Positions 52,287 through 62,181 of a DNA stretch of 64,000 nucleotides are shown here, piece by piece (within the stretch, counting starts at the first letter, position 1; the number at the start of each line of letters is the position of its first letter). Under the pieces are notes generated by a model, which was not told the DNA's origin, ran no database searches, and worked only from the letters and a program-made list of their open reading frames with translations. Origin of the DNA: an uncultured Lachnospiraceae bacterium (GTDB taxonomy: Bacteria > Bacillota > Clostridia > Lachnospirales > Lachnospiraceae); NCBI GenBank assembly GCA_951802115.1, contig CATOPL010000001.1:310001-374000 (forward strand), written 5' to 3'. The translations under genes and the position numbers were made by a program.

Positions 52287-52655
52287 CTAAAATTCCAGAC
52301 CGGCTTCACGGGCTGCTTCTGCGAGCACTGCAATCTTGCCCTGATAAATGAAACCGCCGCGGTCAAATACGACCACTTTAATGCCTTTTTCAAGCGCTCT
52401 TTCTGCGATCACTTTTCCAAGATATGCTGCTGCATCAACGTTGTTGGTCTTCTCAAGTTCTGCCTTTACTTCCTTCTGTACTGTAGAAGCGGATACCAGA
52501 GTGTTTCCCACGGTGTCGTCGATAATCTGCGCATACATATGATTATTGCTTCTGAACACTGCCAGACGCGGTCTGTCTGCTGTACCGCTGATGTGATGAC
52601 GTAATCTGTAGTGTTTCTTAGCGCGTACTTCGCTTCTTGATTTCTTACTGACCAT
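52287..52655 (-). CDS. rplR: 50S ribosomal protein L18
   Basis: 122 aa. [21 protein letters not shown] and [16 protein letters not shown] match L18, which binds 5S rRNA. In the spc order after rplF. Confidence 0.97.
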   Translation of the reverse strand: MVSKKSRSEVRAKKHYRLRHHISGTADRPRLAVFRSNNHMYAQIIDDTVGNTLVSASTVQKEVKAELEKTNNVDAAAYLGKVIAERALEKGIKVVVFDRGGFIYQGKIAVLAEAAREAGLEF

Positions 52656-52672
52656 CTTTACACTCTCCTCAC

Positions 52673-53212
52673 TTATTTTTTACCAGTCTTACCAACTTTA
52701 CGTCTGATCACTTCGGTCTCATACTTGATACCCTTGCCCTTATATGGCTCCGGTCTCCTCTTGTCACGAATCTCAGCCGCATACTGTCCGACCTTCTCTT
52801 TGTCAATACCTTTCACGGTAATCTTGTTGCCTTCCACAACTGCCTCCACGCCTTCCGGATCCTCCATCTCAACCGGATGAGAATATCCCAGATTCAGCGT
52901 CAGCTTTTTACCGGATTTAGAACAGCGGTAACCAACACCATTCACCTCCAGAACCTTTGTGAAACCGGCATGAACACCAGTTACCATGTTGGAGATCAGG
53001 GTCCTTGTCAGACCGTGTAAAGATTTCATTTTTTTCAGATCGCTGGGTCTTGTCACAACCACATGACCGTCTTCTACCTTGATCGTCATTTCTGCGGGAA
53101 GCACTCTTTCCAGTGTTCCTTTCGGACCTTTTACGGTCACTTTATTTCCCTCAGCAACTGTCACGGTGACTCCTTCCGGGATAGCTACCGGTAATCTTCC
53201 GATACGGGACAT
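52673..53212 (-). CDS. rplF: 50S ribosomal protein L6
   Basis: 179 aa. [15 protein letters not shown] start and the end [18 protein letters not shown] are diagnostic. Follows rpsH after a gap holding a GC-rich hairpin. Confidence 0.98.
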   Translation of the reverse strand: MSRIGRLPVAIPEGVTVTVAEGNKVTVKGPKGTLERVLPAEMTIKVEDGHVVVTRPSDLKKMKSLHGLTRTLISNMVTGVHAGFTKVLEVNGVGYRCSKSGKKLTLNLGYSHPVEMEDPEGVEAVVEGNKITVKGIDKEKVGQYAAEIRDKRRPEPYKGKGIKYETEVIRRKVGKTGKK

Positions 53213-53242
53213 AGTCTAAAATCCTCCTTACTTAGATTTTCG

Positions 53243-53264
53243 GAAGGGACGTCTGCGTCCCTTC
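53243..53264 (-). other. Intercistronic hairpin between rpsH and rplF
   Basis: GAAGGGACG (53243-53251), loop TCTG, CGTCCCTTC (53256-53264), perfect over nine bases. No U tract; a stability or regulatory element in the middle of the spc operon. Confidence 0.55.
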
Positions 53265-53286
53265 TGTTTTCAGCACTCTGGAAAAA

Positions 53287-53688
53287 TTACCAGACGAATG
53301 CCAGAACCTCACCGCCTACATTCAGCTCTCTTGCCTTCTTATCGGTCATAACACCCTTGTTCGTGGATACAATGGCGATTCCCAGACCGCCAAGTACCTT
53401 CGGCATATCATTTCTGCCCGCATACACGCGTAAGCCGGGTTTGGAAATTCTTTTAATGCCGGCAATGATTTTGTCGTTTTTGTCTTTTCCATATTTTAAG
53501 GTAATACGAATATCTTTAAAATTTCCGTTATTTACCAGATCATACTTCTCAACGTAACCTTCATCTACCAGAATGTCCGCGATCGCCAGCTTCATCTTAG
53601 ATGCCGGAATATCCACAGTATCATGCTTTGCAGTATTTGCGTTACGGATTCTTGTAAGCATATCCGCGATTGGATCGTTCGTTGTCAT
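53287..53688 (-). CDS. rpsH: 30S ribosomal protein S8
   Basis: 133 aa. [19 protein letters not shown] and the end [21 protein letters not shown] are diagnostic. S8 is an early 16S binder and in other bacteria represses its own operon. Confidence 0.98.
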   Translation of the reverse strand: MTTNDPIADMLTRIRNANTAKHDTVDIPASKMKLAIADILVDEGYVEKYDLVNNGNFKDIRITLKYGKDKNDKIIAGIKRISKPGLRVYAGRNDMPKVLGGLGIAIVSTNKGVMTDKKARELNVGGEVLAFVW

Positions 53689-53712
53689 AGCAAATGCCTC
53701 CTCTCTCTATAA

Positions 53713-53898
53713 TTACCAGCTTGCCTTCTTCACTCCCGGAATCTGACCTGCATAAGCCAGCTCACGGAAGCAGATCCTGCAGATTCCATATTTTCTCAGG
53801 TAAGCATGTGGACGACCACAGATTCTGCAGCGGCTGTATTCTCTAGTAGAGAATTTCTGTCTGCGCTGCTGTTTTACTTTCATCGATGTCTTAGCCAT
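53713..53898 (-). CDS. rpsZ: 30S ribosomal protein S14, type Z (zinc)
   Basis: 61 aa, the short zinc-binding form. [20 protein letters not shown] gives the four cysteines, and the end PGVKKASW is standard. Between rplE and rpsH. Confidence 0.98.
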   Translation of the reverse strand: MAKTSMKVKQQRRQKFSTREYSRCRICGRPHAYLRKYGICRICFRELAYAGQIPGVKKASW

Positions 53899-53909
53899 GA
53901 AATTCCCTC

Positions 53910-54449
53910 CTATCTTGCAAATGGCATATTGAATAAGCTTAACAGATAACGTGCTTCCTCATCTGTCTTGGCAGTCGTAACAAAGATAATGTCCATACCT
54001 CTTACTTTATCTACCTTATCATATTCAATCTCCGGGAAAATCAGCTGTTCCTTGATACCAAGTGCATAGTTCCCTCTGCCGTCAAATGCATTCGGGTTCA
54101 CACCGCGGAAGTCACGTACACGCGGCAGCGCCAGGTTCACCAGGCGGTCAACGAACTCATACATTCTCTCACCGCGCAGAGTTACTTTACATCCGATTGC
54201 CATACCTTCACGGATCTTAAAGTTTGCAACAGAATTCTTTGCTTTTGTCACAACTGCTTTCTGTCCGGCGATTGTCTCTAGATCCTTCACGGCAGAATCC
54301 AGAATCTTGGCATTCTCTTTTGCCTCGCCGACACCCATGTTGATGACCACTTTGTTCAGCTTCGGCACTTCCAGTGCGTTCTTATATCCAAATTTTTTCA
54401 TCATGGCGTCCATGATTTCATTTTTATACTGTTCACTGAGTCTACTCAA
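53910..54449 (-). CDS. rplE: 50S ribosomal protein L5
   Basis: 179 aa. [30 protein letters not shown] and [16 protein letters not shown] are L5 segments; it contacts 5S rRNA and P-site tRNA. Confidence 0.98.
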   Translation of the reverse strand: MSRLSEQYKNEIMDAMMKKFGYKNALEVPKLNKVVINMGVGEAKENAKILDSAVKDLETIAGQKAVVTKAKNSVANFKIREGMAIGCKVTLRGERMYEFVDRLVNLALPRVRDFRGVNPNAFDGRGNYALGIKEQLIFPEIEYDKVDKVRGMDIIFVTTAKTDEEARYLLSLFNMPFAR

Positions 54450-54475
54450 CTTCTTACGCCCTCCTCTCTTCCAGA

Positions 54476-54787
54476 TTAATCGATCACTTTACCGGTTGCC
54501 TTGGCAACACGGACCTTCTTGTCCCCATCCATCTTATAACCGATTCTGGAAACCTTGCCGTCGCTGATATACATGACGTTGGAAGCGTTGATCGGGCCTT
54601 CCTGGTGGATGATTCCGCCCTGCTGATTCGCCATGGACGGTTTTGTATGCTTTGTAATCATATTTACGCCTTCCACAAGAACGGTGTTGTTCTTATGGTT
54701 TACCGCGATCACTTTACCCTCGCTGCCTTTATCAGTACCGGCAATGACTCTCACGGTGTCGCCTTTTTTGATCTTCATTGTAGACAT
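54476..54787 (-). CDS. rplX: 50S ribosomal protein L24
   Basis: 103 aa. [20 protein letters not shown] is its KOW motif, followed by [13 protein letters not shown]. An assembly initiator of the 50S subunit. Confidence 0.98.
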   Translation of the reverse strand: MSTMKIKKGDTVRVIAGTDKGSEGKVIAVNHKNNTVLVEGVNMITKHTKPSMANQQGGIIHQEGPINASNVMYISDGKVSRIGYKMDGDKKVRVAKATGKVID

Positions 54788-54800
54788 ATTCCGATACCTC

Positions 54801-55169
54801 CTATAATACTTCCGGAGCGAGGGAAACGATCTTCATGAACTGTTTCTCACGAAGCTCTCTTGCTACCGGTCCAAAGATACGGGTTCCTCTCGGGTTCTTA
54901 TCTTCCTTGATGATCACGGCTGCGTTTTCATCAAAACGGATGTAGGAACCGTCTTTACGGCGTGCGCCTTTTACTGTACGCACAACGACTGCTTTTACGA
55001 CATCACCTTTTTTGACAACACCGCCTGGTGTTGCATCTTTAACGGTGGCAACAATAATATCACCGATATTTGCATATCTTCTGGTAGAGCCGCCCATCAC
55101 GCGGATGCAGAGTAATTCTTTTGCACCGGTGTTGTCAGCAACTCTGAGTCTTGTTTCCTGCTGTACCAT
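54801..55169 (-). CDS. rplN: 50S ribosomal protein L14
   Basis: 122 aa. [21 protein letters not shown] and [15 protein letters not shown] are diagnostic. Confidence 0.98.
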   Translation of the reverse strand: MVQQETRLRVADNTGAKELLCIRVMGGSTRRYANIGDIIVATVKDATPGGVVKKGDVVKAVVVRTVKGARRKDGSYIRFDENAAVIIKEDKNPRGTRIFGPVARELREKQFMKIVSLAPEVL

Positions 55170-55181
55170 TGCGGCATCCTC

Positions 55182-55436
55182 CTATCTGGCTTTTTCAATA
55201 ATACTGACCAGTCTCCATCTTTTGTCCTTGGACAGCGGTCTGGTCTCCATGACTTTTACGGTATCGCCGATTCCGCACTCATTGTTCTCATCATGGGCTT
55301 TTAATTTATAAGTTTTCTTAACGATCTTTCCATAGAGCGGATGCTTTACATGGTTCTCTACAGCAACCACGATCGTCTTATCCATCTTGTCGCTGACGAC
55401 TTTGCCGACACGAGTTTTTCTCAGATTTCTTTCCAT
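55182..55436 (-). CDS. rpsQ: 30S ribosomal protein S17
   Basis: 84 aa. [19 protein letters not shown] and [20 protein letters not shown] are S17 hallmarks. Confidence 0.98.
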   Translation of the reverse strand: MERNLRKTRVGKVVSDKMDKTIVVAVENHVKHPLYGKIVKKTYKLKAHDENNECGIGDTVKVMETRPLSKDKRWRLVSIIEKAR

Positions 55437-55475
55437 GATTCTCTATCTCCTTTCTCAAACTGATCTCGCAGAATC

Positions 55476-55685
55476 TCACGCATGCTTTTCAGCGATAACA
55501 GTCTGAATCCGGGCGATGTTCTTACGAACTTCTTTGATCCTTGCAGTGTTATCCAGCTGGTTCGTCGCGTTCTGGAATCTCAGGTTGAAAAGTTCCTTTT
55601 TCGCAGCTACTAATTCTGTATTTAATTCAGAAGCTGATTTTGCCTTTAAATCTTCTACATACTTATTAATTTTCACTGTTATCAC
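55476..55685 (-). CDS. rpmC: 50S ribosomal protein L29
   Basis: 69 aa, two-helix protein near the exit tunnel. [21 protein letters not shown] and [12 protein letters not shown] are typical. Overlaps rplP by 20 bases. Confidence 0.97.
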   Translation of the reverse strand: MITVKINKYVEDLKAKSASELNTELVAAKKELFNLRFQNATNQLDNTARIKEVRKNIARIQTVIAEKHA

Positions 55686-56103
55686 CGCCTTCTAAGTCTG
55701 CACGGGAGACGACTTTGCATTTGCAGGGTAACTTGTGGGTAGCAAGACGCAGCGCTTCTCTTGCGACTTCCTCTGTCACGCCGGAGATCTCGAACATTAC
55801 ACGTCCCGGTTTCACTACTGCCACCCAGTACTCCAGTGTTCCTTTACCGGAACCCATACGAGTCTCAGCCGGTTTGTTGGTTACAGGTTTATCCGGAAAA
55901 ATCTTAATCCAGACTTTACCGCCACGCTTGATATAACGGGTCATGGCAATACGGGCTGCCTCAATCTGATTGGATTTGATCCAGCACGGCTCCACAGCGA
56001 CAATACCGTATTCACCATTCGTGATCTTATTACCTCTAAGCGCCTTGCCCGCCATGGAACCACGGAACTGTTTGCGGCGTTTTACTCTCTTTGGCATTAA
56101 CAT
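55666..56103 (-). CDS. rplP: 50S ribosomal protein L16
   Basis: 145 aa starting [15 protein letters not shown]. The start may instead be the ATG two codons on; both share a GGGAGCG site. [19 protein letters not shown] is diagnostic. It overlaps the rpsC stop by one base. Confidence 0.97.
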   Translation of the reverse strand: MLMPKRVKRRKQFRGSMAGKALRGNKITNGEYGIVAVEPCWIKSNQIEAARIAMTRYIKRGGKVWIKIFPDKPVTNKPAETRMGSGKGTLEYWVAVVKPGRVMFEISGVTEEVAREALRLATHKLPCKCKVVSRADLEGGDNSEN

Positions 56104-56759
56104 TATTTATCGCTCCCTTCCTTTGCTGCCTTTGTTGGAAGAATCTCGCCCTTGTAGACCCATACCTTGACACCGATCTTGCCGTAGGTGGTATCTGCCT
56201 CAGCGAACCCATAATCAATATCTGCTCTCAATGTATGCAGCGGGATCGTGCCGTCGGAATAAGTCTCCGTACGCGCCATATCCGCTCCGCCAAGACGTCC
56301 GGAACAGGATGCCTTGATTCCCTTTGCGCCGGATTTCATTGCTCTGCCCATGCAGGATTTCATTGCACGGCGGAAAGAGATACGGTTTTCCAGCTGCTGC
56401 GCAATATTCTCAGCTACCAGCTGGGCCTCGCGGTCTGCTCTCTTGATCTCCTTGATATCAACGACAACTTTCTTTGTCGTCATTTTCTGAAGTTCATTCC
56501 TTACCTTTTCAATCTCAACGCCGCCCTTACCGATAATCATACCCGGCTTTGCAGCAGAAATCGTGATCTTTACGCGGTCAGAAGTTCTTTCGATCTCAAT
56601 CTTGGAAACTCCTGCGTTATATAATTTCTTTTTCAGGAACTTTCTGAGCTGATAATCTTCCACCAGGCAGTCTGCGAAATCAGCTTCAGCGTACCATTTA
56701 GAATCCCAATCCTTGATTACACCGACTCTAAGGCCGTGCGGGTTTACTTTCTGTCCCAT
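56103..56759 (-). CDS. rpsC: 30S ribosomal protein S3
   Basis: 218 aa. [20 protein letters not shown] start, the KH-domain stretch [18 protein letters not shown] and [17 protein letters not shown] are diagnostic. Forms part of the mRNA entry site. Confidence 0.98.
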   Translation of the reverse strand: MGQKVNPHGLRVGVIKDWDSKWYAEADFADCLVEDYQLRKFLKKKLYNAGVSKIEIERTSDRVKITISAAKPGMIIGKGGVEIEKVRNELQKMTTKKVVVDIKEIKRADREAQLVAENIAQQLENRISFRRAMKSCMGRAMKSGAKGIKASCSGRLGGADMARTETYSDGTIPLHTLRADIDYGFAEADTTYGKIGVKVWVYKGEILPTKAAKEGSDK

Positions 56760-56770
56760 GATTGCCCTCC

Positions 56771-57160
56771 TTATTTCTTCTCGTCAAGCACGATCGTGAT
56801 ATGGCTCATCCTCTTCTCGATGCGATAAGCGCGGCCCTGTGCTCTTGGTCTGATCCTCTTCATGGTCGGTCCTTTGTTTGCGTAGCACTCTGCAACATAA
56901 AGATTGTCAGCACTCATTCCGTTGTTGTTCTCCGCGTTGGCAATAGCGGATTTTAATAATTTCTCTATCAGTGTAGATGCATATCTCGGGCTGTACGTAA
57001 CGATACCGAGTGCAGTCTGCACATCTTTACCTCTGATGGCGTCTAATACGAAGCATGCCTTCTGAACAGAAACACGTGCATAAGATAACTTTGCAGACGG
57101 TCTTTGATCCTTCTGGGCATTTCTCTCTCTCTTGATCTGACTTCTGGATCCTTTTGCCAT
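56771..57160 (-). CDS. rplV: 50S ribosomal protein L22
   Basis: 129 aa. [20 protein letters not shown] and [20 protein letters not shown] are typical; its hairpin lines the exit tunnel. A 173-base spacer with two hairpins separates it from rpsS. Confidence 0.98.
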   Translation of the reverse strand: MAKGSRSQIKRERNAQKDQRPSAKLSYARVSVQKACFVLDAIRGKDVQTALGIVTYSPRYASTLIEKLLKSAIANAENNNGMSADNLYVAECYANKGPTMKRIRPRAQGRAYRIEKRMSHITIVLDEKK

Positions 57161-57188
57161 TAGATGAAACCTCCTTCCAAAAATTAAG

Positions 57189-57260
57189 GTAACTGTTCCG
57201 TACCTTCACAGTTACTATGCAAAATCCATTTAAGATCGCCTGCGGCGATGGGATTTTGCA
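57189..57260 (-). repeat. Two stem-loops in the rpsS-rplV spacer
   Basis: Stem one: TGCAAAATCC (57218-57227) and GGATTTTGCA (57251-57260), with inner arms ATCGCC/GGCGAT (57235-57249). Stem two: GTAACTGT (57189-57196) and ACAGTTAC (57208-57215), followed on the minus strand by CTTAATTTTT. It is unusual to find these inside the S10 operon. It may be a dispersed palindromic element or a ribosomal-protein control site. Confidence 0.6.
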
Positions 57261-57333
57261 CTCCTGAATCATGTTCTTATGGTCTCAGCAGCAGGTGCTT
57301 CGACCTGTGCTGGACAACTGCATATTACGATTA

Positions 57334-57612
57334 TTAACGTCTGGACTTCTTCTCGTCTTTGCCATGACCTCTGTAAGTTCTGGTAGGTACGAACTCGCCG
57401 AGCTTGTGACCGACCATATCCTCGGTAACGTATACCGGCACATGTTTTCTCCCGTCATGAACTGCAAATGTATGGGAAACCATCTGCGGGAAGATGGTGG
57501 AACGGCGGGACCAGGTCTTGATCACGGCCTTATTTCCGCTTGCGTTCATTGCGTCTACTTTTTTCAGTAAGCTAGCATCTGCAAATGGTCCTTTTTTTAA
57601 TGAACGAGCCAT
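57334..57612 (-). CDS. rpsS: 30S ribosomal protein S19
   Basis: 92 aa. [20 protein letters not shown] and [15 protein letters not shown] are diagnostic. Pairs with S13 at the head of the 30S subunit. Confidence 0.98.
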   Translation of the reverse strand: MARSLKKGPFADASLLKKVDAMNASGNKAVIKTWSRRSTIFPQMVSHTFAVHDGRKHVPVYVTEDMVGHKLGEFVPTRTYRGHGKDEKKSRR

Positions 57613-57631
57613 TGGTGAAACCTCCTCTTAA

Positions 57632-58474
57632 TTATTTAAACGTTCTGCCGTCTCTTCTTCTTACGATCAGCTTATTGGACTTCTTGTTCTTCTTCCTAGT
57701 CTTCAGTCCAAGGGCCGGTTTACCCCACGGAGTACACGGACCCGGACGACCGATACCGGTCTTGCCCTCGCCGCCGCCGTGCGGATGGTCGTTGGGGTTC
57801 ATAACAGAACCACGGACGGTAGGTCTGATACCCATGTGGCGTTTTCTTCCTGCTTTACCAATGTTGATCAGGTTGTGCTCGCCGTTGCCTACAACACCGA
57901 TCGTTGCGCGGCAGTTGATGGGCACCATTCTCATTTCACCAGATGGCATACGAAGAGTCGCATACTTTCCTTCTTTTGCCATAAGCTGTGCACTGTTGCC
58001 TGCGGAACGGACCAGCTGTCCTCCCTTACCTGCATACAGCTCCACATTGTGAACCATCGTACCAACCGGAATATTCTCCAGAGGCAGACAGTTGCCCAGA
58101 TGCACCTCTGCTTCCGGTCCGTTCATGACCGTCATACCATCGGTCAGACCCTGCGGTGCAAGGATATATGCTTTCTCACCGTCTGCATAGCAGATCAGTG
58201 CAATATTGGCAGTTCTGTTCGGATCATATTCAATTCCGATAACCTTTGCCGGAATTCCGTCTTTTCTTCTTTTAAAATCAATGATCCTGTATTTTCTCTT
58301 ATGTCCGCCTCCACGGTGTCTTACTGTAATTTTACCCTGTGCATTACGTCCGGCATTTTTCTTCAGAGAAGTCACAAGAGATTTCTCCGGAATGCTCTTG
58401 GTGATCTCTGCGAAATCATATCCGGACATATGTCTTCTGGACGGTGTATATGGGCTGTAAGTTTTGATTCCCAT
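57632..58474 (-). CDS. rplB: 50S ribosomal protein L2
   Basis: 280 aa. [20 protein letters not shown] start and the peptidyl-transferase loop [19 protein letters not shown] with the conserved His are diagnostic. Confidence 0.99.
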   Translation of the reverse strand: MGIKTYSPYTPSRRHMSGYDFAEITKSIPEKSLVTSLKKNAGRNAQGKITVRHRGGGHKRKYRIIDFKRRKDGIPAKVIGIEYDPNRTANIALICYADGEKAYILAPQGLTDGMTVMNGPEAEVHLGNCLPLENIPVGTMVHNVELYAGKGGQLVRSAGNSAQLMAKEGKYATLRMPSGEMRMVPINCRATIGVVGNGEHNLINIGKAGRKRHMGIRPTVRGSVMNPNDHPHGGGEGKTGIGRPGPCTPWGKPALGLKTRKKNKKSNKLIVRRRDGRTFK

Positions 58475-58550
58475 TACTTTGTCTCCTTTCGATCTACTTT
58501 AATTATCATGTTTGTAGTAAACATATAGGCTGGCGATCCCTTCGGACTCT

Positions 58551-58850
58551 TTACAGTCCCTCAAAGATCTCGATCTCTTTACTGTCAGCGGTAAGCTGTA
58601 CGATCGCCTTCTTAGTCTTGGCCGTCTTTCCCACAACCATGCCGCGTCTCTTTTTCTTGCCTTCGCAGTTCATGGTGTTGACACTTTTCACTTTTGTTCC
58701 GGCGAACATTTTTTCAACTGCCTCTTTTACCTGAGACCTGGTTGCATCGGTGTGTACGAGGAAAGTATATTTTTTCTCGCCCATGGCAGCCATGCTCTTT
58801 TCGGTAATTACCGGCTTGAGGATAACATCATAGTATTTAATATCAGCCAT
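58551..58850 (-). CDS. rplW: 50S ribosomal protein L23
   Basis: 99 aa. [15 protein letters not shown] and [19 protein letters not shown] are typical. Docking site for trigger factor and SRP. Stop of rplD overlaps its start. Confidence 0.97.
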   Translation of the reverse strand: MADIKYYDVILKPVITEKSMAAMGEKKYTFLVHTDATRSQVKEAVEKMFAGTKVKSVNTMNCEGKKKRRGMVVGKTAKTKKAIVQLTADSKEIEIFEGL

Positions 58851-59470
58851 TACGCATATACCTCCTCGATGGTTGCGACAGCTGCCTTCGTAACGATCAA
58901 GGTATTGTATTTCAGAATATCATATACGTTGATGGTATTGGTCAGAGCTGTCTGGACATTTTCAATGTTTCTTGCAGACTTTACCACGTTCTGATCATTC
59001 TCATTCAGAACCACCAGTGCCTTGGATACGTTCAGTGCATCCAGAACCGCCTGCATTTTCTTGGTCTTAATCTCATCAAACTTCAGATCCTCGAGAACGA
59101 TAAGCTTCTTCTCCTGAACCCTGCTGGTCAGAACAGATTTGAGCGCCAGTCTCTTCTCCTTTTTATTCAGTCTGATTGTATAATCTCTCGGAGTCGGAGC
59201 AAAAACGACACCGCCGCCGGTCCACTGAGGAGATCTCGTAGAACCCTGACGGGCATGTCCGGTTCCTTTCTGTCTCCACGGCTTTCTTCCACCGCCGGAA
59301 ACCTCGGAACGTGTCTTTGCTTTCTGAGTTCCCTGTCTTTTATTCGCAAGCTGTGCAACGACTGCCATGTGTACCAGATGCTCGTTTACATCCACACCGA
59401 ATACCGCATCGCTTAATTCCATCGTGCCGACTTCTTTGCCTTCCATATTATAAACAGATACGTTTGCCAT
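58850..59470 (-). CDS. rplD: 50S ribosomal protein L4
   Basis: 206 aa. [20 protein letters not shown] and [19 protein letters not shown] are diagnostic. In other bacteria L4 represses the S10 operon by binding its leader. Confidence 0.98.
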   Translation of the reverse strand: MANVSVYNMEGKEVGTMELSDAVFGVDVNEHLVHMAVVAQLANKRQGTQKAKTRSEVSGGGRKPWRQKGTGHARQGSTRSPQWTGGGVVFAPTPRDYTIRLNKKEKRLALKSVLTSRVQEKKLIVLEDLKFDEIKTKKMQAVLDALNVSKALVVLNENDQNVVKSARNIENVQTALTNTINVYDILKYNTLIVTKAAVATIEEVYA

Positions 59471-59498
59471 TTGTGTGTTCCTCCTTTCCCTTCAAACC

Positions 59499-60134
59499 TT
59501 ACTTACCGGATTTGACCGTTTCTTTGATGGTAACTAAAGCTTTCTTAGGTCCTGGTACCGCACCTTTTACCAACAATAAATTGTTCTCTGCATCCACTTT
59601 TACGATCTCCAGATTCTGAATGGTGATCTGTTTGGCTCCCATATGTCCGGGCATCCCTTTTCCTTTGAATACTTTACTCGGATCAGAACATGCGCCGTTG
59701 GAACCCTGATGACGATGGAATTTGGAACCATGAGTCATCGGTCCTCTGTGCTGTCCCAGTCTCTTGATCGCGCCCTGGAAACCTTTTCCTTTGGAGATTG
59801 CCGTCGCATCAATCTTGTCGCCTGCCGCGAAGATATCTGCCTTGATCTCCTGCGCCACTGCATACTCAGCAGCATTCTCTAATTTCAGCTCTCTGACAAA
59901 TCTCTTATAAGCAACGCCCGCTTTGTCAAAGTGTCCTTTTTTCGGTTTGTTCACCAGTTTTTCCCTGATGTCAACGAAGCCAACCTGTACGGCACTGTAT
60001 CCATCATTTTCTTCCGTCTTGACCTGAGTCACGACACATGGACCAGCCTGCAACACCGTAACGGGGGTTAAAATGCCGTCTTCGTTGAAGATTTGCGTCA
60101 TTCCGACTTTTGTCGCTAAAATAGCTTTCTTCAT
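59499..60134 (-). CDS. rplC: 50S ribosomal protein L3
   Basis: 211 aa. [20 protein letters not shown] and [22 protein letters not shown] are diagnostic. Separated from rpsJ by a 215-base spacer with hairpins. Confidence 0.98.
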   Translation of the reverse strand: MKKAILATKVGMTQIFNEDGILTPVTVLQAGPCVVTQVKTEENDGYSAVQVGFVDIREKLVNKPKKGHFDKAGVAYKRFVRELKLENAAEYAVAQEIKADIFAAGDKIDATAISKGKGFQGAIKRLGQHRGPMTHGSKFHRHQGSNGACSDPSKVFKGKGMPGHMGAKQITIQNLEIVKVDAENNLLLVKGAVPGPKKALVTIKETVKSGK

Positions 60135-60349
60135 TCTTTCTTTCCTCCTGTTTTCTCTACAGCGGAATACCTTGTAATAAGGAATTCATTCTAGCCGCAG
60201 GAATTGATTTTTGTTCTCGGCACAATACGCCGTGCAGTTCGATTCCGCTTCGCTTCATCTCACCGGGCGCTGTGCGCCCTACATGTCTGCTGCGAAATCG
60301 TCTGCTGCAAGCTTGCTTGCACAGCCATTTCTCATCATCCATGCACAGC
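60135..60349 (-). other. Structured spacer between rpsJ and rplC
   Basis: 215 bases with several stems on the minus strand: GCAAGC/GCTTGC near 60310, GGGCGC/GCGCCC near 60268 and GCACGGCG..TGTGCCG. It contains a 61-codon open frame (60157-60342) I do not believe is a gene. It may be a dispersed repeat or a control region; nothing here is a known gene. Confidence 0.45.
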
Positions 60350-60667
60350 TTACTTAGTCTTCATTTTAATATCAACATACACACCTGCAGGCATCTCAAG
60401 ACGGGACAGAGCGTCTACCGTCTTCTGCGTCGGTGCAATGATATCAATCAGTCTCTTATGAGTTCTCTGCTCAAACTGTTCGCGGGAATCTTTGTACTTG
60501 TGTACCGCACGGATGATCGTGATCACTTCCTTCTTTGTCGGAAGCGGTACCGGTCCACTCACCTTGGATCCCGTTTTCTTCACCGTCTCGATGATTTTCT
60601 TAGCAGATGCATCGATCAGCTGGTGATCATAAGCTTTCATTGTGATTCTCATTACCTGACTTGCCAT
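60350..60667 (-). CDS. rpsJ: 30S ribosomal protein S10
   Basis: 105 aa. [17 protein letters not shown] and [19 protein letters not shown] are diagnostic; S10 also acts as NusE in antitermination. First gene of the S10 operon, AAGGAGG 10 bases before the ATG. Confidence 0.98.
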   Translation of the reverse strand: MASQVMRITMKAYDHQLIDASAKKIIETVKKTGSKVSGPVPLPTKKEVITIIRAVHKYKDSREQFEQRTHKRLIDIIAPTQKTVDALSRLEMPAGVYVDIKMKTK

Positions 60668-60708
60668 AAAAAAAGTCGCCTCCTTATTCGTACTTCTGAC
60701 TACCAGTA

Positions 60709-60810
60709 CGACAAGCGGTGACTGTACACTCTCCCGTGTGTATCATTCGATTCACACACGTCGTTTCCTTCCCTTCGAAGGACAGTTTCTGTTTGTACAG
60801 TGACTTGTCG
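60709..60810 (-). promoter_or_regulatory. Folded leader of the S10 operon
   Basis: Outer arms CGACAAG (60709-60715) with CTTGTCG (60804-60810), then ACTGTACA (60721-60728) with TGTACAGT (60794-60801). They enclose a CGTGTGT/ACACACG hairpin (60735-60760) and a CCTTCGAAGG palindrome. Its place fits a ribosomal protein (possibly L4) control site. Confidence 0.6.
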
Positions 60811-60903
60811 CCAGTTTGCTAACTTGACATTCGCTCCACGGAAAACCCGCACTTCTGTACGGCAACCTCGCGTTTCATCGCTATCAATGTCACAACGGAT
60901 ATC

Positions 60904-60932
60904 ATTATAAAGGAAAGATCTGTATTTTGCAA
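60904..60932 (-). promoter_or_regulatory. S10 operon promoter
   Basis: TTGCAA (60927-60932), 17 bases, TATAAT (60904-60909) on the minus strand, giving a ~230-base leader before rpsJ. Confidence 0.85.
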
Positions 60933-60976
60933 GCACTTTTTCAAGTTTTTAATATTATTTCGACATCCGACGCCGG

Positions 60977-61570
60977 TCATTCCCAGCTTCGAATCTCCTG
61001 ATCTTTTCCGATCCATGATTCCAGCCAGTCGGAGCGAACCGCTTCTGCAGACACCTCAATCGTAAATGTCTTCTCCGCGACATCATTATCCCATTCGTCC
61101 GGTATGGTCACCTGACTGCAGACCGGTACAATATTTCCGGCGCTTACCTTGTCCTGATAATAGTAATAATTATTTTCCCCTTCCAGCCAGCCATCGCAAA
61201 ACCGGATTCCACTGCAAAGTTCCTGTATCTTCTGCCGGCGCTCTGCACTCTTTTCCTCATCCTCTCCCGGCTGTTCTTCAAAAATCCCGCCGAATTCCAG
61301 CCGTATGCGAATATACGCATCAGGGGATGTCCCATCAAGAATGACCGCCGGCTCCCAGACGGAACTTTCTCCCGGAAGAAGTCCTGTCACCCGCTCCGCC
61401 TCATAGCCTTCTTCCGAGTTCAGAAGACAGAGTTCCAGATGGACCGGAGCCAGGTGAACAGCACTGACCGTCTCCTGCTCTTTTCGAAAACACAGCACGG
61501 ACAGCACAATCCCCACAGCCATCGCCAGACAGCCCAGAACCCCTGCGACAAAGATCTGCTTCCTGCTCAC
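60977..61570 (-). CDS. Membrane-anchored exported protein paired with SipW-like peptidase
   Basis: 197 aa from a GTG at 61570 with AAGGAGGT 9 bases before it; its GTGA overlaps the peptidase stop. The basic start SRKQIF is followed by a hydrophobic segment (~6-27, VAGVLGCLAMAVGIVLSVLC). This resembles the SipW-dependent signal of TasA/CalY proteins. The rest is acidic and beta-rich (VHLELCLLNSEEGYEAERVTGLLPG; GNIVPVCSQVTIPDEW). I infer a camelysin-like matrix or surface protein cut by the neighbour. Confidence 0.65.
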   Translation of the reverse strand: MSRKQIFVAGVLGCLAMAVGIVLSVLCFRKEQETVSAVHLAPVHLELCLLNSEEGYEAERVTGLLPGESSVWEPAVILDGTSPDAYIRIRLEFGGIFEEQPGEDEEKSAERRQKIQELCSGIRFCDGWLEGENNYYYYQDKVSAGNIVPVCSQVTIPDEWDNDVAEKTFTIEVSAEAVRSDWLESWIGKDQEIRSWE

Positions 61571-62070
61571 TCCTCCCAGACCTCCTTCTCTTCCTGACGC
61601 AGCAGCGCCCCATCCATCCACGACAGCAGACAGACCATGACTACCAGCATGATAACTCCCGCTTTTCCTGCCATACTCGATAAATAACCGGCAAGCTGTC
61701 CCAGATGCGGAATACAGAAAAACGGTATTCCCACGATTTTCTCAAACGGCGTTGCCGCAACATCTTCCAGTACATTGGCATCGCCTTTTGTATAAATTTC
61801 TTCCTTTTCTGTATCAATCCGGATGATCCGGTGAGTAACCAGTGTCTCTTCATCTTCCAGATGAAAGGTTACAGCTGTTCCTTCTGTAAGCTCGGACGCT
61901 TCGGTCCCCCTGACATAGAGCATGCTGCCTCTTGGATAAGCAGGCTCCATACTCCCGCTCTGTACGATCAGAGGATGAATGCCAAACAGCCCCGGCAATA
62001 CCAGAAGAACCGTCAGCACCCCGAGCACCCCGCAGATCGCCAGGGCAAGTCCTTTGCACAAATATCTCAT
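61567..62070 (-). CDS. sipW: SipW-type (ER-type) signal peptidase I
   Basis: 167 aa from the ATG at 62070 (MRYLCKG), with GGAGAGG before it; longer frames start inside the terminator region. Catalytic Ser40 in QSGSMEPAYPRGS and His80 in VTHRIIRI replace the Ser-Lys pair of normal bacterial enzymes. GDAN and a C-terminal membrane helix complete it. Two membrane segments. It should process the partner gene that overlaps its end. Confidence 0.88.
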   Translation of the reverse strand: MRYLCKGLALAICGVLGVLTVLLVLPGLFGIHPLIVQSGSMEPAYPRGSMLYVRGTEASELTEGTAVTFHLEDEETLVTHRIIRIDTEKEEIYTKGDANVLEDVAATPFEKIVGIPFFCIPHLGQLAGYLSSMAGKAGVIMLVVMVCLLSWMDGALLRQEEKEVWEE

Positions 62071-62105
62071 ATCTGCACCTCTCCTGCTCTTTTCTATAAA
62101 AATAA

Positions 62106-62134
62106 TAAGGAATGGCATAAAAAACCATTCCTTA
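62106..62134 (-). terminator. Terminator before sipW
   Basis: TAAGGAATGG (62106-62115) and CCATTCCTTA (62125-62134), followed on the minus strand by TTATTTTTAT. It likely ends the methyltransferase transcript; it would also lie in the leader of sipW if that is read through. Confidence 0.75.
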
Positions 62135-62181
62135 CATATATATTCCAAAAATCAGGAGATTATGCATAAAACAGCAAAATA

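Noticed and set aside
60157..60342. 61-codon minus-strand frame between rpsJ and rplC
   Set aside because: No ribosome site, its sequence is made of the hairpin arms and no domain is visible.
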